Source: Scilla litardierei
Taxonomy: Eukaryota; Streptophyta; Magnoliopsida; Asparagales; Asparagaceae
Assembly (NCBI GenBank): GCA_030789695.1
Contig: CM061136.1
Span: forward strand, 130,300,648 to 130,364,647
Direction: 5' to 3'
DNA length: 64,000 nucleotides
The notes under the pieces were generated by a model. The model was given only the letters and a program-made list of their open reading frames with translations, searched no databases and was not told the DNA's origin. Positions 35,670 to 45,466 of the stretch are shown here, piece after piece. Made by a program: the position numbers and the translations under genes. Numbering within the stretch: the stretch's first letter is position 1; every line of letters begins with the position of its first letter.

Positions 35670-37331
35670 TCATGAGGAAGTGGCTGGATCTGCAGTCTCC
35701 GTGGGTCCAGTCGACGGAGTGGACTCAGGCTCTGTAGGGAGAAGAGGCGTCTCAACAGACGGGATCGACGGGGTAGGTATGGAAACAACTGGCTCAACAG
35801 CAGGGGTCGCAACAGCAGGGGTCTCAACAGCAGCAGGTGATAGATGTGCAGGCTCGACAACAGGGTCAGCAGCAGGCTCAGAAGTCTGAAGTGCTGAAGC
35901 AGAAGTCTCTGGAGCACCGGAAGTGGTGCCATCTCCAGGAGCTGAAGTGGTAGCAGCAGCAGCAGCAGCAGTAGCCTCATCGCCACGGGCTAAGGAAGTG
36001 ACAAGCTCGTCAAGCTCCTCATCGTCCATCTCCTCGGCCTCAGAAACTGAAGGAGGAAGATCAATCCCCATCATACGAGCCATACGACAGACGACCTCCT
36101 CAGTACGAGCCAAACAAGAGTCGTGCTGACGAAGAAGGCGTACGACATCGTCTAATGTGGCAGGAGGAGCGGGGGCTGCAGCAGCTGACGGAGTAGACTG
36201 GGAAGTAGATGCGGTAGACCTCTGCACGTGACGAAGCGCCGCTAGAGATTTCTTAACGGCCGTCGCGTTTAGAGGAGTACCCAAGGGACGCTCATCGTCA
36301 GGAGGGAGAGGGACTCGGAAATGACGAAACACAAGGGTCAACAGACAAGGGTATGGAATATGCGCAGATTTATTGGTCTTGCATATACACTCGAAAGAGT
36401 CCATCTTATCGAGTATAACGCGAGCCCAATTAATCTCGCAACCCAAGAATAGAGCGTAGATAAGCTTCAGGAATGGCTGGGATGGAAGTGAAGATGAGCC
36501 GTACTTGGGAAGCAAGCATGACTTCAGAATAAGATTCAGAACCCAGGCATTTGGCTTGAACGACTTTGAAGGAACTCCAATAAAGGCAGGAGGGATCACA
36601 TGGAAGATGTCAGAAAGAACGGACTGATCCAAAGAAGATATATCGTCGATGGAAATGTCTGAAGGCAGGAGACCAGACGACGAGCAGCCAAGAATCTCCC
36701 CCAAGATTTCTGCCGTGAGAACTATAGGAGTTCCCAAGACAGTAGTCTCGATGGAGTGACTAGCATCGTACTGGCCTCGAACACGATTGGCATAGAACAA
36801 TTTAACTAGGCGAGGATATGGTTTAGGATTTGCCTTAAGATCGTATCGGAGATAATCAAGGAGACCACTATAGGAGAGGAGGTCTGCTAGGCCAAGGAAA
36901 TCCGAAAACTGAACGTAGTGCTCCAATAACATCGGGCAGTGTTCAATACGGTTGTAGGCCGTGAGACACAAAGGGTCGTCGCGACACAACGATATGTCAA
37001 CACCACCCGCTGGCATTGGGCCCTTTCCCTTTGGCTGGCGAGTCCTAGGACGAAGTGGAGGAGTGGGTTCCCTATGGCTAGGCTCATCCTCAGGGATAAA
37101 TTCAGTGTCGGAATCGGGAGGAGTAGAGGGTGAGTGGAGTATGGCCTTTTAAGTCTTAGATTTTCGGGGTTTGACGGTCGCCGTCCTCTGCTTCTTCAGA
37201 GGAGGCGAAGACGGAGAAGCTTGGGTTGATTTGACACGACGTTTAGGCTTAGGGGGATTCCTAGGGTCGGAAGGCCCTATAGACATAGGAGAAACCCCAG
37301 AAGATGTGATAGGAATCCTCGTCTTTGCCAT
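35670..37331 (-). pseudogene. Third (env-position) ORF of SIRE element 2, broken near the N-terminus
   Basis: The N-terminal piece (37331-37149) starts MAKTRIPITSSGVSPM, is basic (KPKRRVKS, PPLKKQR), and stops where an indel relative to element 1 has shifted the frame. The rest (open 37016-35670, 448 codons) keeps the globular domain (VDISLCRDDPLCLTAYNRIE), coiled coil, an acidic EEMDDEELDELV stretch and a C-terminus rich in Pro, Thr and Ala. Its C-terminus is in the native frame, which exposes the frameshift in element 1. No membrane segment is evident. Role unknown; position equals that of env-like ORFs in SIRE elements. Confidence 0.75.
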
Positions 37332-37734
37332 GGTCGAGGCACGTCGAGTACAACCAAACGTCGGGAAGATCAAACACCCTAGCACAAACCCTAGAAGCCC
37401 TAGATTCCTACAGCAAACACGAAATGAACAAGCCCTAGAAGAACTTTGAAACCCTAGGAGCTAGAACCCTAGATGAGATATAAAACAAACCCTAGGGAAG
37501 GAAATCGACACCTAGGAGAGGGGGTTTTACCTAGGAGGAGGAGGCGACGGCGGCGGACGGCGGCGATGGCCGGAGATCAGGCCGGAGTCGACGGGAATAC
37601 GAAGGGGCTCGAGAGGGGTTTGAGATTTTTCGGGCTGGAGCTGAAGGGAATACCGACTAAAATGATTTTTAGTCGGACGAAATGAGATTAAGTCGGTCTG
37701 GAAATCGAAAAGACGCATTTGCCCTAACCAACTT

Positions 37735-38035
37735 AGTCGGTCACAGTTCAAGCACCGACCGACTAGATTACGATCTAGTCGGTCGGTCAATGAGCTTGAA
37801 CCGACTAAGTCGAAACAGAGGCAAACAGGGATTTTTAGGGCTAGAATTAGTCGGTCGCAGTATATTCACTGACCGACTAGTTTTCAATCTAGTCGGTCGG
37901 TAAATGTACTGTGACCGACTAAAGAAAGAAAATGAAAAGAGTTAGATGAAAGCTTGATCTAGTCGGTCTGAGTTCATTTGCTGACCGACTAGATGAGCAT
38001 CTAGTCGGTTGACAAATGAACTGAAACCGACTAGA
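37735..38035 (-). repeat. Internal palindromic array of SIRE element 2
   Basis: Three units (starts near 37735, 37853 and 37962) of TAGTCGGTC/GACCGACTAG inverted motifs between the pol stop and the third ORF, matching 20921-21230 in element 1. Confidence 0.88.
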
Positions 38036-38277
38036 AGAGTCCAAAAATTGATAATGGATTTCTCTTCACAAACCACTTGGATGAAACATCTTAACACTCT
38101 CATTAGTCATCTAAATTACCCCATAAAACGTCGAAATCTTAAATACGACATTGAAATACGAATTCGATCATAAATTCAAACATATCACATAAAATTCCCA
38201 AAAATTCAATAAATCTAGCATGAATGAAATATCGCAAAATATAATAGCATGCAAGATAATTGAATGAAATATGAATC

Positions 38278-41200
38278 CTATATCTCGGATTCACCCATAA
38301 TCCCCAATTCTCGACGCAACCGCACAAAGGAGTCCTCCTTTAGGGGTTTCGTGAAAATATCGGCGATTTGCTTTTGGGTTTCAACGTACACTAAAATGAT
38401 GTCCTTTTTAGCAACATGATCATCTAAGAAATGGTGTCGGACATCTATGTGTTTTGATCGGGAATGGTGCACCGGATTCTTTGAAAGACAGATAGCACTT
38501 TGGTTATCCACCATGATAGGGCTAGTATCACAGTGAATACCAAAATCCTTCAAAGTGTGTCTCATCCAAAGAACCTGGGCACAAGCGGCACCGGCGGCAA
38601 TATATTCCGCCTCGGTGGTTGAAAGTGATACGGAATTTTGCTTCTTGGAAAACCAAGAGACAAGAGAATTTCCTAGAAAATGGCAAGTGCCACTAGTACT
38701 TTTCCTGTCGGATTTGCATCCCGCATAATCGGCATCACTGTATGAGACTAACTCATACGTGCTAGATTTCGGATAAAGTAATCCAAAATCTAAAGTGTAA
38801 CTTAGATAACGGAAAATACGCTTTACCGCTACTAAGTGAGACTCCTTAGGTTGAGACTGATAACGAGCACATACGCATACGGCAAACATAATATCGGGCC
38901 TACTTGCGGTAAGATAAAGTAAACTACCTATCATACCTCGATATAGACGAATGTCTACATCCTTACCGCACGTATCCTTGTCAAGATGCGTAGTCGTGCT
39001 CATTGGAGTCTTTTTCCCGGAAGCACTTTCCATTCCAAATCGCTTAAGCAACTCCACCGTATACTTCGTTTGGTGGATGAAGATTGCATTGTTCAATTGG
39101 CGAATTTGGAGACCTAAGAAATATTTGAGTTCGCCCATGTGGCTCATCTCAAATTGGTCCTTCATAACATTAGAAAACTCTTCGCAAAGAGTGAAGTTAG
39201 TAGCACCGAAAATGATATCATCAACATAAATTTGAACTAATAAAATATCATTATTCGCATGCTTAACAAAAAGTGTAGAATCGGCTTCGCCCATTTTAAA
39301 ATTCAAATCCAAAAGAAAATTCTTTAGGCGATCATACCAAGCTCGAGGAGCTTGTCTCAAACCATAAAGAGCTTTCTTTAGTTTAAAAACATGATTTGGA
39401 AATTTTTCATTTATGAAGCCCGGAGGTTGAGAAACGTAAACTTCCTCAACAACATCTCCGTTTAAAAATGCACTTTTAACATCCATTTGAAATAACTTAA
39501 AATTTTTATGGCATGCATAAGACAATAAAAGTCTAATTGATTCTAATCTAGCTACCGGAACGAATGATTCTTCGAAATCGATACCTTCCTCTTGGCGATA
39601 GCCTTGAGCAACTAACCTAGCTTTGTTCCGGACGACGACTTGATTTTCGTCGGTTTTGTTCTTGAAGATCCACTTTGTCCCTATGACGGTGTGGTTCTTC
39701 GATGGCAAAGGAACAAGCTCCCATACCCCATTCCTCTCGAATTGAATGAGTTCCTCCTCCATGGCAAGGATCCAAGCACTATCTTCGCATGCTTCAACGA
39801 TATTCTTTGGCTCTATCGATGAGGCAAAGGCACAATTGGCGAAGTGGTGGACTTGAGATCTCGTCTTGACACTATCATTAATATTGCCAATGACTTGCTC
39901 ATGGGGATGGTCGCGAACGGTATGAAGCCGCTTGGGAATACCTTGATCACTAGGCACATTCTCAACAACTTCATTAGTCGGGTTAGTCTCAATAGAATCA
40001 ATTGAATCAATAGACTTAGAATTTTCAAACGAATCACATAAAACATCCATAGAATCATTATCATTTGAAATTCTAGAAGTAGTAAAATTCTCATTAAAAG
40101 AGACATGAAGTGATTCCTCGATCGTAGAGGATCTTTTGTTGTATATCCGGTAGGCTTTGCTACGTGAGGAATACCCAACAAATATCCCCTCATCCGATCT
40201 CGGATCAAACTTGTCCAAATTATCATATGTGTTTTTAATGAAACATTTTGCGCCGAAAACACGAAAATGTTTAACTTGAGGCAATCTACCAAACAACAAT
40301 TCATAGCAAGTTTGTTTGGTGCCGGGCCTCAAAAGTATTCTATTAAACACATAACAAGCGGTGTGTACCGCTTCCGCCCAAAATTGATAACCAAGTTGAC
40401 TATCTTCGAGCATAGTGCGAGCACACTCCACAAGCGTTCTATTCTTCCTCTCAACAACACCATTTTGAGGAGGTGCGCGAGGGAAAGAAAACGTGTGAGT
40501 AATTCCAAGATCATCACAAAAATTTGAGAAAGACTCATTCTCAAATTCACCCCCATGATCACTACGAATAGTGACAATGGTGGTTCCGATGAGATTTTGT
40601 ACTTTCTTCACAAATATTGTGAAGTTTTCAAAAGCTTTATTTTTATTACATAAGAAAAATACCCATGTAAATCTTGAATAATCATCAATGATGACTAGTC
40701 CATATCTTGCATTTCCTAAGGAAGCAACTCTAGTTGGCCCAAATAAATCTAGATGTAATAGCTCTAGTGGCCGTTTCGTAGAAATGCTTTTCTTAGGTTT
40801 AAATGAAGATTTAGGAAGCTTGCCACGTTGATAAGAATCACAAAAACTTTTCTTTTCAAAGATGAGCTTCGGAAAACCTTTAATGGAATTTAATTTCGAA
40901 AGTTTATAAAGTGTTCCAAAGTTCACATGTCCAAAGCGTCGATGCCATAAGTGTTGTTCACTTGTGTTGGCAACGAGACATTGTTCATATGACTTAGGAA
41001 GATCCAAAATATAAATATCTTTATGGCGTGTGCCGGAAAATAATAATTTATTATTATCATTTGAAATATGACACAATCCTTTCGCAAAGCTAACTTTGTA
41101 ACCTTTGTCACAAAGTTGGCTTATTGAAATAAGATTATGATTTAAACCATTAACTAGATAGACATCACTAATTAAGGGTTTAGAAGGGTTACCCACTTTA

Positions 41201-41391
41201 CCAACACCGACGATGGTTCCGCTCTCGTTGCCTCCAAATACGACGCGATTTCCATTTGCAATGGGAACCACTCCGGAGAGCAATTGAGCGTCACCCGTCA
41301 TGTGTTTTGAACACCCGCTATCGAGTATCCAATTCCCTTTGGAGCTAAATTTAAATTTGTTGCTCCTCTTCTTTTTCTTTTCCTTGAGTAC
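38278..41391 (-). CDS. SIRE element 2 Pol: protease, integrase, RT, RNase H
   Basis: Open from GTA at 41391 to the stop at 38278, about 1037 codons; the first Met is at 41301. Protease motif [14 protein letters not shown] lies before that Met, so translation must join from gag. Integrase zinc region [13 protein letters not shown]...CDSYQRGK has Tyr for the last Cys (element 1 has CDSCQRGK). The integrase core keeps D, D and E at [18 protein letters not shown] and VVERKN. RT has YVDDIIFGA; RNase H has [29 protein letters not shown] and [10 protein letters not shown]. Pol cleaves, copies and integrates the element in virus-like particles. RT and RNase H look intact; integrase zinc binding is doubtful. 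Confidence 0.93.
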   Translation of the reverse strand, partial: VLKEKKKKRSNKFKFSSKGNWILDSGCSKHMTGDAQLLSGVVPIANGNRVVFGGNESGTIVGVGKVGNPSKPLISDVYLVNGLNHNLISISQLCDKGYKVSFAKGLCHISNDNNKLLFSGTRHKDIYILDLPKSYEQCLVANTSEQHLWHRRFGHVNFGTLYKLSKLNSIKGFPKLIFEKKSFCDSYQRGKLPKSSFKPKKSISTKRPLELLHLDLFGPTRVASLGNARYGLVIIDDYSRFTWVFFLCNKNKAFENFTIFVKKVQNLIGTTIVTIRSDHGGEFENESFSNFCDDLGITHTFSFPRAPPQNGVVERKNRTLVECARTMLEDSQLGYQFWAEAVHTACYVFNRILLRPGTKQTCYELLFGRLPQVKHFRVFGAKCFIKNTYDNLDKFDPRSDEGIFVGYSSRSKAYRIYNKRSSTIEESLHVSFNENFTTSRISNDNDSMDVLCDSFENSKSIDSIDSIETNPTNEVVENVPSDQGIPKRLHTVRDHPHEQVIGNINDSVKTRSQVHHFANCAFASSIEPKNIVEACEDSAWILAMEEELIQFERNGVWELVPLPSKNHTVIGTKWIFKNKTDENQVVVRNKARLVAQGYRQEEGIDFEESFVPVARLESIRLLLSYACHKNFKLFQMDVKSAFLNGDVVEEVYVSQPPGFINEKFPNHVFKLKKALYGLRQAPRAWYDRLKNFLLDLNFKMGEADSTLFVKHANNDILLVQIYVDDIIFGATNFTLCEEFSNVMKDQFEMSHMGELKYFLGLQIRQLNNAIFIHQTKYTVELLKRFGMESASGKKTPMSTTTHLDKDTCGKDVDIRLYRGMIGSLLYLTASRPDIMFAVCVCARYQSQPKESHLVAVKRIFRYLSYTLDFGLLYPKSSTYELVSYSDADYAGCKSDRKSTSGTCHFLGNSLVSWFSKKQNSVSLSTTEAEYIAAGAACAQVLWMRHTLKDFGIHCDTSPIMVDNQSAICLSKNPVHHSRSKHIDVRHHFLDDHVAKKDIILVYVETQKQIADIFTKPLKEDSFVRLRRELGIMGESEI

Positions 41392-41451
41392 CTAAAGATA
41401 GAAACTTTCATATCATGGTACCCAAGGTCATTGGGTCCTCAAAAGTTAGAC
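41392..41451 (-). other. GT...AG spacer between gag and pol of SIRE element 2 (60 nt)
   Basis: Minus strand: begins GTCTAAC after CCAAAG, ends TTTCTATCTTTAG before GTACTC, and contains several in-frame stops. Removing it joins gag (PK) to pol (VLK) in frame. Element 1 has a 59-nt version (48665-48607). A small intron is possible but unproven; the donor is weak. Confidence 0.4.
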
Positions 41452-43686
41452 CTTTGGAAGCCAAGTCCAATTGGACTTTGACTTCCCCACATAATTTCTA
41501 CTATGCACAACATCCGAAAAATAAGCATTCATATATACTTGTTTTTCATCCATGCTTGTGTCCTTTGGGCTCCAAATAGTGAAAATTTTGGGAGCCATCA
41601 TCCTATTGGGTGCATGCATGCGTTGTTGGTTTCTACGTGATGCATGACGTGGATAGGCATACGGAACATGATGGAATGGTGCATGACGAGAATTATTCAT
41701 ACGATGAAGTGGGTGAACATATGCATGTGTGGGAACACGTGCGTGAGGGTGTCTCACTTGGTGTGCACATGCCCGTGAACGTGTAGCATAGAAATCATCA
41801 TATGTGTGAGATGGTGGAGTAGGACGTGTGTTCCTACGTGGCATGGTATTTGTGTACATATAAGCATGCCCCTTCTTTGGAGGTCCACCCAAAGTGGGTT
41901 TCTTTCCAAAAGAGGGTGTGGACGAGGTAGAAGCACCATTGGTAGATGAACTACCAATAGAGTGTTTGCTACCACTCGTAGAGTCACCGGAAGTTGGCCT
42001 AACAAAAGTAGTGGCCGCTTTGGATGGACATCCCATCGTATACCCCAAACCAATGTGGTGATTGGCCGGAAGTAAGTCACTTAGGATTTTATCCAAATGG
42101 TCCTTACCCTTATTGAATCTATTGATTCGGCCTAATGTGTTCTCATATTTCTCTTTGAGAGAACGCATAGAAGTATCTAATGTGGATACTTGCGATGTGA
42201 GCACATAAACACGAGATTTAAGATTCTCGTTCTCAATACTCAAAGTCGAGTTTTGAGAAGTTAAATCCGCTATCCTATGTTCTTCCGGATCATCAATGCT
42301 AACATGTTCAAGTTTAGATTTGAGATTAACAATCTCATTTCTTAACTCTTCAACAACGGTGTCGTTGTTGGTGATGATAGTCTTAGGCGAGGTTTGAATG
42401 CTAGCTAGGTCATCTTTTACTTTAGTATATCGATTTACTAATTTTGTGTATTTAGACCATAAATGAGAGTTAGCATCCCTAAGATCATCCATAGTTACCT
42501 CATCGCCTTCGTCGTCGCTATCATCGGAGGAGGAAGATCCTTGATCATGCTCCTCTCTTGCCATGAAGCACATGTGCGCTTGCTCCACTTTCTCATCATC
42601 CGACTCTCCGCTTGAGGAATCCTCGGAGTCGGTGAATGTTGCTCCGACAAGTCCCTTTTTGTACCCCTTTTTGTACTTCTTTGACTTGTCGAACTTCGGC
42701 GCCTTCCACTTCTCCTTTTGCTTGTTTTGAGGGCAATCCTCTTTGATGTGTCCTGGCTTATTGCATTTAAAGCACAAGGGTGGAGAGGCGTTAGTAGAAG
42801 TAAATTTAGATTTTTGTTTGAAGTTACCCTTTCGGAAGAAGCGATTGAACTTCTTTGCCATGAGTGCAATGGATTCCATGTCCATTTCTTCTTCCGAGTC
42901 CTCATCATCGGTAGAGGTGGATGAAGCCGCCTTGAATGCAATCGCCTTTTTCTTAGGCGCATCTTGGTTCAAATAGGACTTCATCTTTTCTTGTAGCTTC
43001 ACCTTGCTATCTTTGTGTACCTCGTATGACATCAAAGTACCCATTAGTTGAACTACGGTATATTTGTTCATGTCATTACCTTCCTCGATGGCGAAAGTAC
43101 GTTTTTCCCAAGAAGAGGGAAGTCCTTCAATAAGCTTTGAGCACTTCTCCTTTTGAGTGTAGGACTTGCCGAGGGCCTCTAACTCGTTTATTATGTCAAC
43201 GAAGCGAGCGTAATATTCTTTCATCTTCTCGCCCTGTTGCATATGAAACATTTCGTAATCTTTGTTTACGACTACGAGTTTAGAGTCTCTTACCCTACTC
43301 GTCCCTTCATGAAGAATGAGGAGAGAGTTCCAAATTTGATATGCACTCTTACATGTGCATATCTTATTGAAGTCCTCGGGCTCCAATGCGCATTGCAAGG
43401 CGTTCATTGCCTTGGCATTGCTTACCTCCGCGGCGATCTCCGCGGTAGTCCATTTCTCAAAGTCTTCTTCTACGGGCTCTATGTATTCCTTCATTGTGGT
43501 CCTCCATAAGGATGCACTCCGGAGGAAGGTTTCCATCCGACATTTCCAGTACCCGTAGTTGGTACCGTTGAAGAATGGAGGCCTCGTAGAGGAATGTCCT
43601 TCCATCACCGAAGATGCTCCTTCTCGGTTCCTGAAGGTGTCATAGTTGGAAGGTGGACGCACGGTCTTGTTGTCGTTGGCAGACAT
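41446..43686 (-). CDS. SIRE element 2 Gag
   Basis: 746 codons from ATG at 43686, 13 nt past the PBS. It opens MSANDNKTVRPPSNYD, then RPPFFNGTNYGYWKCRMETF, the copia-type Gag entry region (capsid-like, about residues 35-240). A CCHC zinc knuckle CFKCNKPGHIKEDCP lies near residue 305, followed by a Lys-rich stretch and acidic Ser-rich runs (DSEDSSSGESDDE). A long coiled coil (about 440-540) and a His/Arg/Tyr-rich tail complete it. Gag packages element RNA in particles. The tail beyond the knuckle is long compared with simple copia Gags, as in SIRE. It stops with TAA inside the GT...AG spacer. Confidence 0.93.
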   Translation of the reverse strand: MSANDNKTVRPPSNYDTFRNREGASSVMEGHSSTRPPFFNGTNYGYWKCRMETFLRSASLWRTTMKEYIEPVEEDFEKWTTAEIAAEVSNAKAMNALQCALEPEDFNKICTCKSAYQIWNSLLILHEGTSRVRDSKLVVVNKDYEMFHMQQGEKMKEYYARFVDIINELEALGKSYTQKEKCSKLIEGLPSSWEKRTFAIEEGNDMNKYTVVQLMGTLMSYEVHKDSKVKLQEKMKSYLNQDAPKKKAIAFKAASSTSTDDEDSEEEMDMESIALMAKKFNRFFRKGNFKQKSKFTSTNASPPLCFKCNKPGHIKEDCPQNKQKEKWKAPKFDKSKKYKKGYKKGLVGATFTDSEDSSSGESDDEKVEQAHMCFMAREEHDQGSSSSDDSDDEGDEVTMDDLRDANSHLWSKYTKLVNRYTKVKDDLASIQTSPKTIITNNDTVVEELRNEIVNLKSKLEHVSIDDPEEHRIADLTSQNSTLSIENENLKSRVYVLTSQVSTLDTSMRSLKEKYENTLGRINRFNKGKDHLDKILSDLLPANHHIGLGYTMGCPSKAATTFVRPTSGDSTSGSKHSIGSSSTNGASTSSTPSFGKKPTLGGPPKKGHAYMYTNTMPRRNTRPTPPSHTYDDFYATRSRACAHQVRHPHARVPTHAYVHPLHRMNNSRHAPFHHVPYAYPRHASRRNQQRMHAPNRMMAPKIFTIWSPKDTSMDEKQVYMNAYFSDVVHSRNYVGKSKSNWTWLPKV

Positions 43687-43698
43687 AGCTAAGTATCT

Positions 43699-43711
43699 GG
43701 CTCTGATACCA
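43699..43711 (-). promoter_or_regulatory. Initiator-Met tRNA primer-binding site, SIRE element 2
   Basis: The minus strand reads TGGTATCAGAGCC two bases after the 5' LTR; TGGTATCAGAGC is the classic plant copia PBS for initiator tRNA-Met. Confidence 0.92.
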
Positions 43712-43713
43712 AA

Positions 43714-45466
43714 TGTAATGTCCTACCAGCTACTGCACAAGTACTAGAGGGGGGGTGAATAGTACTTTAAAATAATAAGGAGTATAATTCCAAATTAAAT
43801 TGCAAACAACTACCAAATCAATTTGCGGAAGCTTAAATTGAATGTCAACAACAAAATTAACAATGCAAACAAAAGATGTTAATGGGTTCGGATCCACCCA
43901 AGTCTCCCCGACTTGTTCCCGGTGATCCTACGTCACAACCACCCGGATCCCCTCCGGATACTTTGAGTTAGAAACCCTAACTCAAGATTTCCACTATGAA
44001 TATCTTGTGAAAAACCTTCACAAGATCAAATCATACAACAACGGCAATAGTGAATCCCACAACCCGGGATCACAACCTTCTCTCACAACCGAGAGAATCA
44101 ACAAGCAATATAAATGAGTTATATTGAAATAAGCAAACTTACCACAAAATCCTATACCTTGAGTTTTTCTTACCCAATAGGTGAAATGGAGGATTTGAGG
44201 AAGATGAAGTCACCAAGACCTAGCACCAAGGAAATGACCAGCAATCGGTGCCTAGGGATGATTTGGAGACTTGGATCAAGCAATAGCTTGAAGAGCTCAC
44301 CAAAAACAAGCTTCTCTCTAGATGGATTCTAGATCTAGAAATGAGAGAGAATGGGTTTCTTGTGAGGAAGAGAGCTTTTGATGTGAGTGAGAATAGCTAT
44401 CTCTTTTGATCTCAATGAATCTCTGAATGGAAGCTCTAACCTAGATAGAAATGACCTAGGTTCGTATTTATAGGGTCCCATAAAAACAACTTAGGTCATT
44501 CTCCAACGGATAGAAATCTGTGAGAATTAGTCGGTCAAAGAACAATCACTGACCGACTAGTTCATCAACTAGTCGGTCAGTCAAACAGCATGGACCGACT
44601 AAGAGAGGAACTGAGAAGAAAGAGAATTTCAGACCTAGAAATCTAGTCGGTCCAAGAAGACTTTCTGACCGACTAGTTTCACAACTAGTCGGTCAGTCAG
44701 TGAACGTAGACCGACTAAGAGGCAAAATGAAATAGTCTGAACACAAGTTGACTTAGTCGGTCCAAGAACAAAAGTTGACCGACTAGATTGTCAACTAGTC
44801 GGTCACCAAACGTTCTTAGACCTACTAACGATAAACAGTAGCTTAGGAGAAATTTAGCATGAACAGTAAGTCACAACTAGTCGGTCAAAGAAGCATCACT
44901 GACCGACTAGTTCACAAACTAGTCGGTCGGTGAGTCAACGTAGTTCGACTAACTGTAAACAGTAAAGTCCAAGAAATTAAGGAATCAAACTAGTCGGTCC
45001 AAGAAGAGTTGCTGACCGACTAGATCACCATCTAGTCGGTCAGTACTTGTTCTTGTACCAACTAACATGCACATACAAGTCCGAATCGAAGCGCGACGCT
45101 TCGAGGAAGTTAGAATGAACTTGTACTAAGATCCTAGAGCTACGATATGAGCGTTATGAAGTTAGAATGGTAAGATATACTCAAGGCTTAACATTCTATA
45201 TATCGAAGCTAAAAAGACAATAAATAAAACCTTAATAAACGGTCTTTGAGAGCTTCGATTGAATCTTCATAACTTCCAAAACGGCGCAAGAGCTTCAACG
45301 AAGCTTTAGGCATGAATACGAGCTTTGGGAAGTGTTGAGATGTCGCTTTGAATGTTCTCGTGAATTTGGCGACGATCTCCAATACTGCGCTCACAAATTG
45401 TTAGTTCATGGATTATTTATGTTTGCTCATCATCAAAACCAAATCCGGGGAGTCCAATATTCAACA
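43714..45466 (-). repeat. 5' LTR of SIRE element 2
   Basis: 1753 bp, one base longer than its partner because of one extra C near 43907. Array at 45062-44528 and TATA box at about 44472-44463, both upstream of the PBS in transcription order. Confidence 0.95.

Larger units (their letters stand above)
32890..45466 (-). mobile_element. SIRE/Maximus-type Ty1/copia element 2 (12.6 kb, near complete)
   Basis: LTRs 32890-34641 (1752 bp) and 43714-45466 (1753 bp) with TSD ACCAC. On the minus strand: PBS, gag (43686-41446), pol (41391-38278), internal palindromic array (about 38035-37735), third ORF (37331-35670, broken), PPT cluster, LTR. About 13 LTR differences by eye (about 0.8%). It is a younger relative of element 1. 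Gag and pol are open, but one zinc-binding Cys of integrase is Tyr and the third ORF has a stop. Confidence 0.95.
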
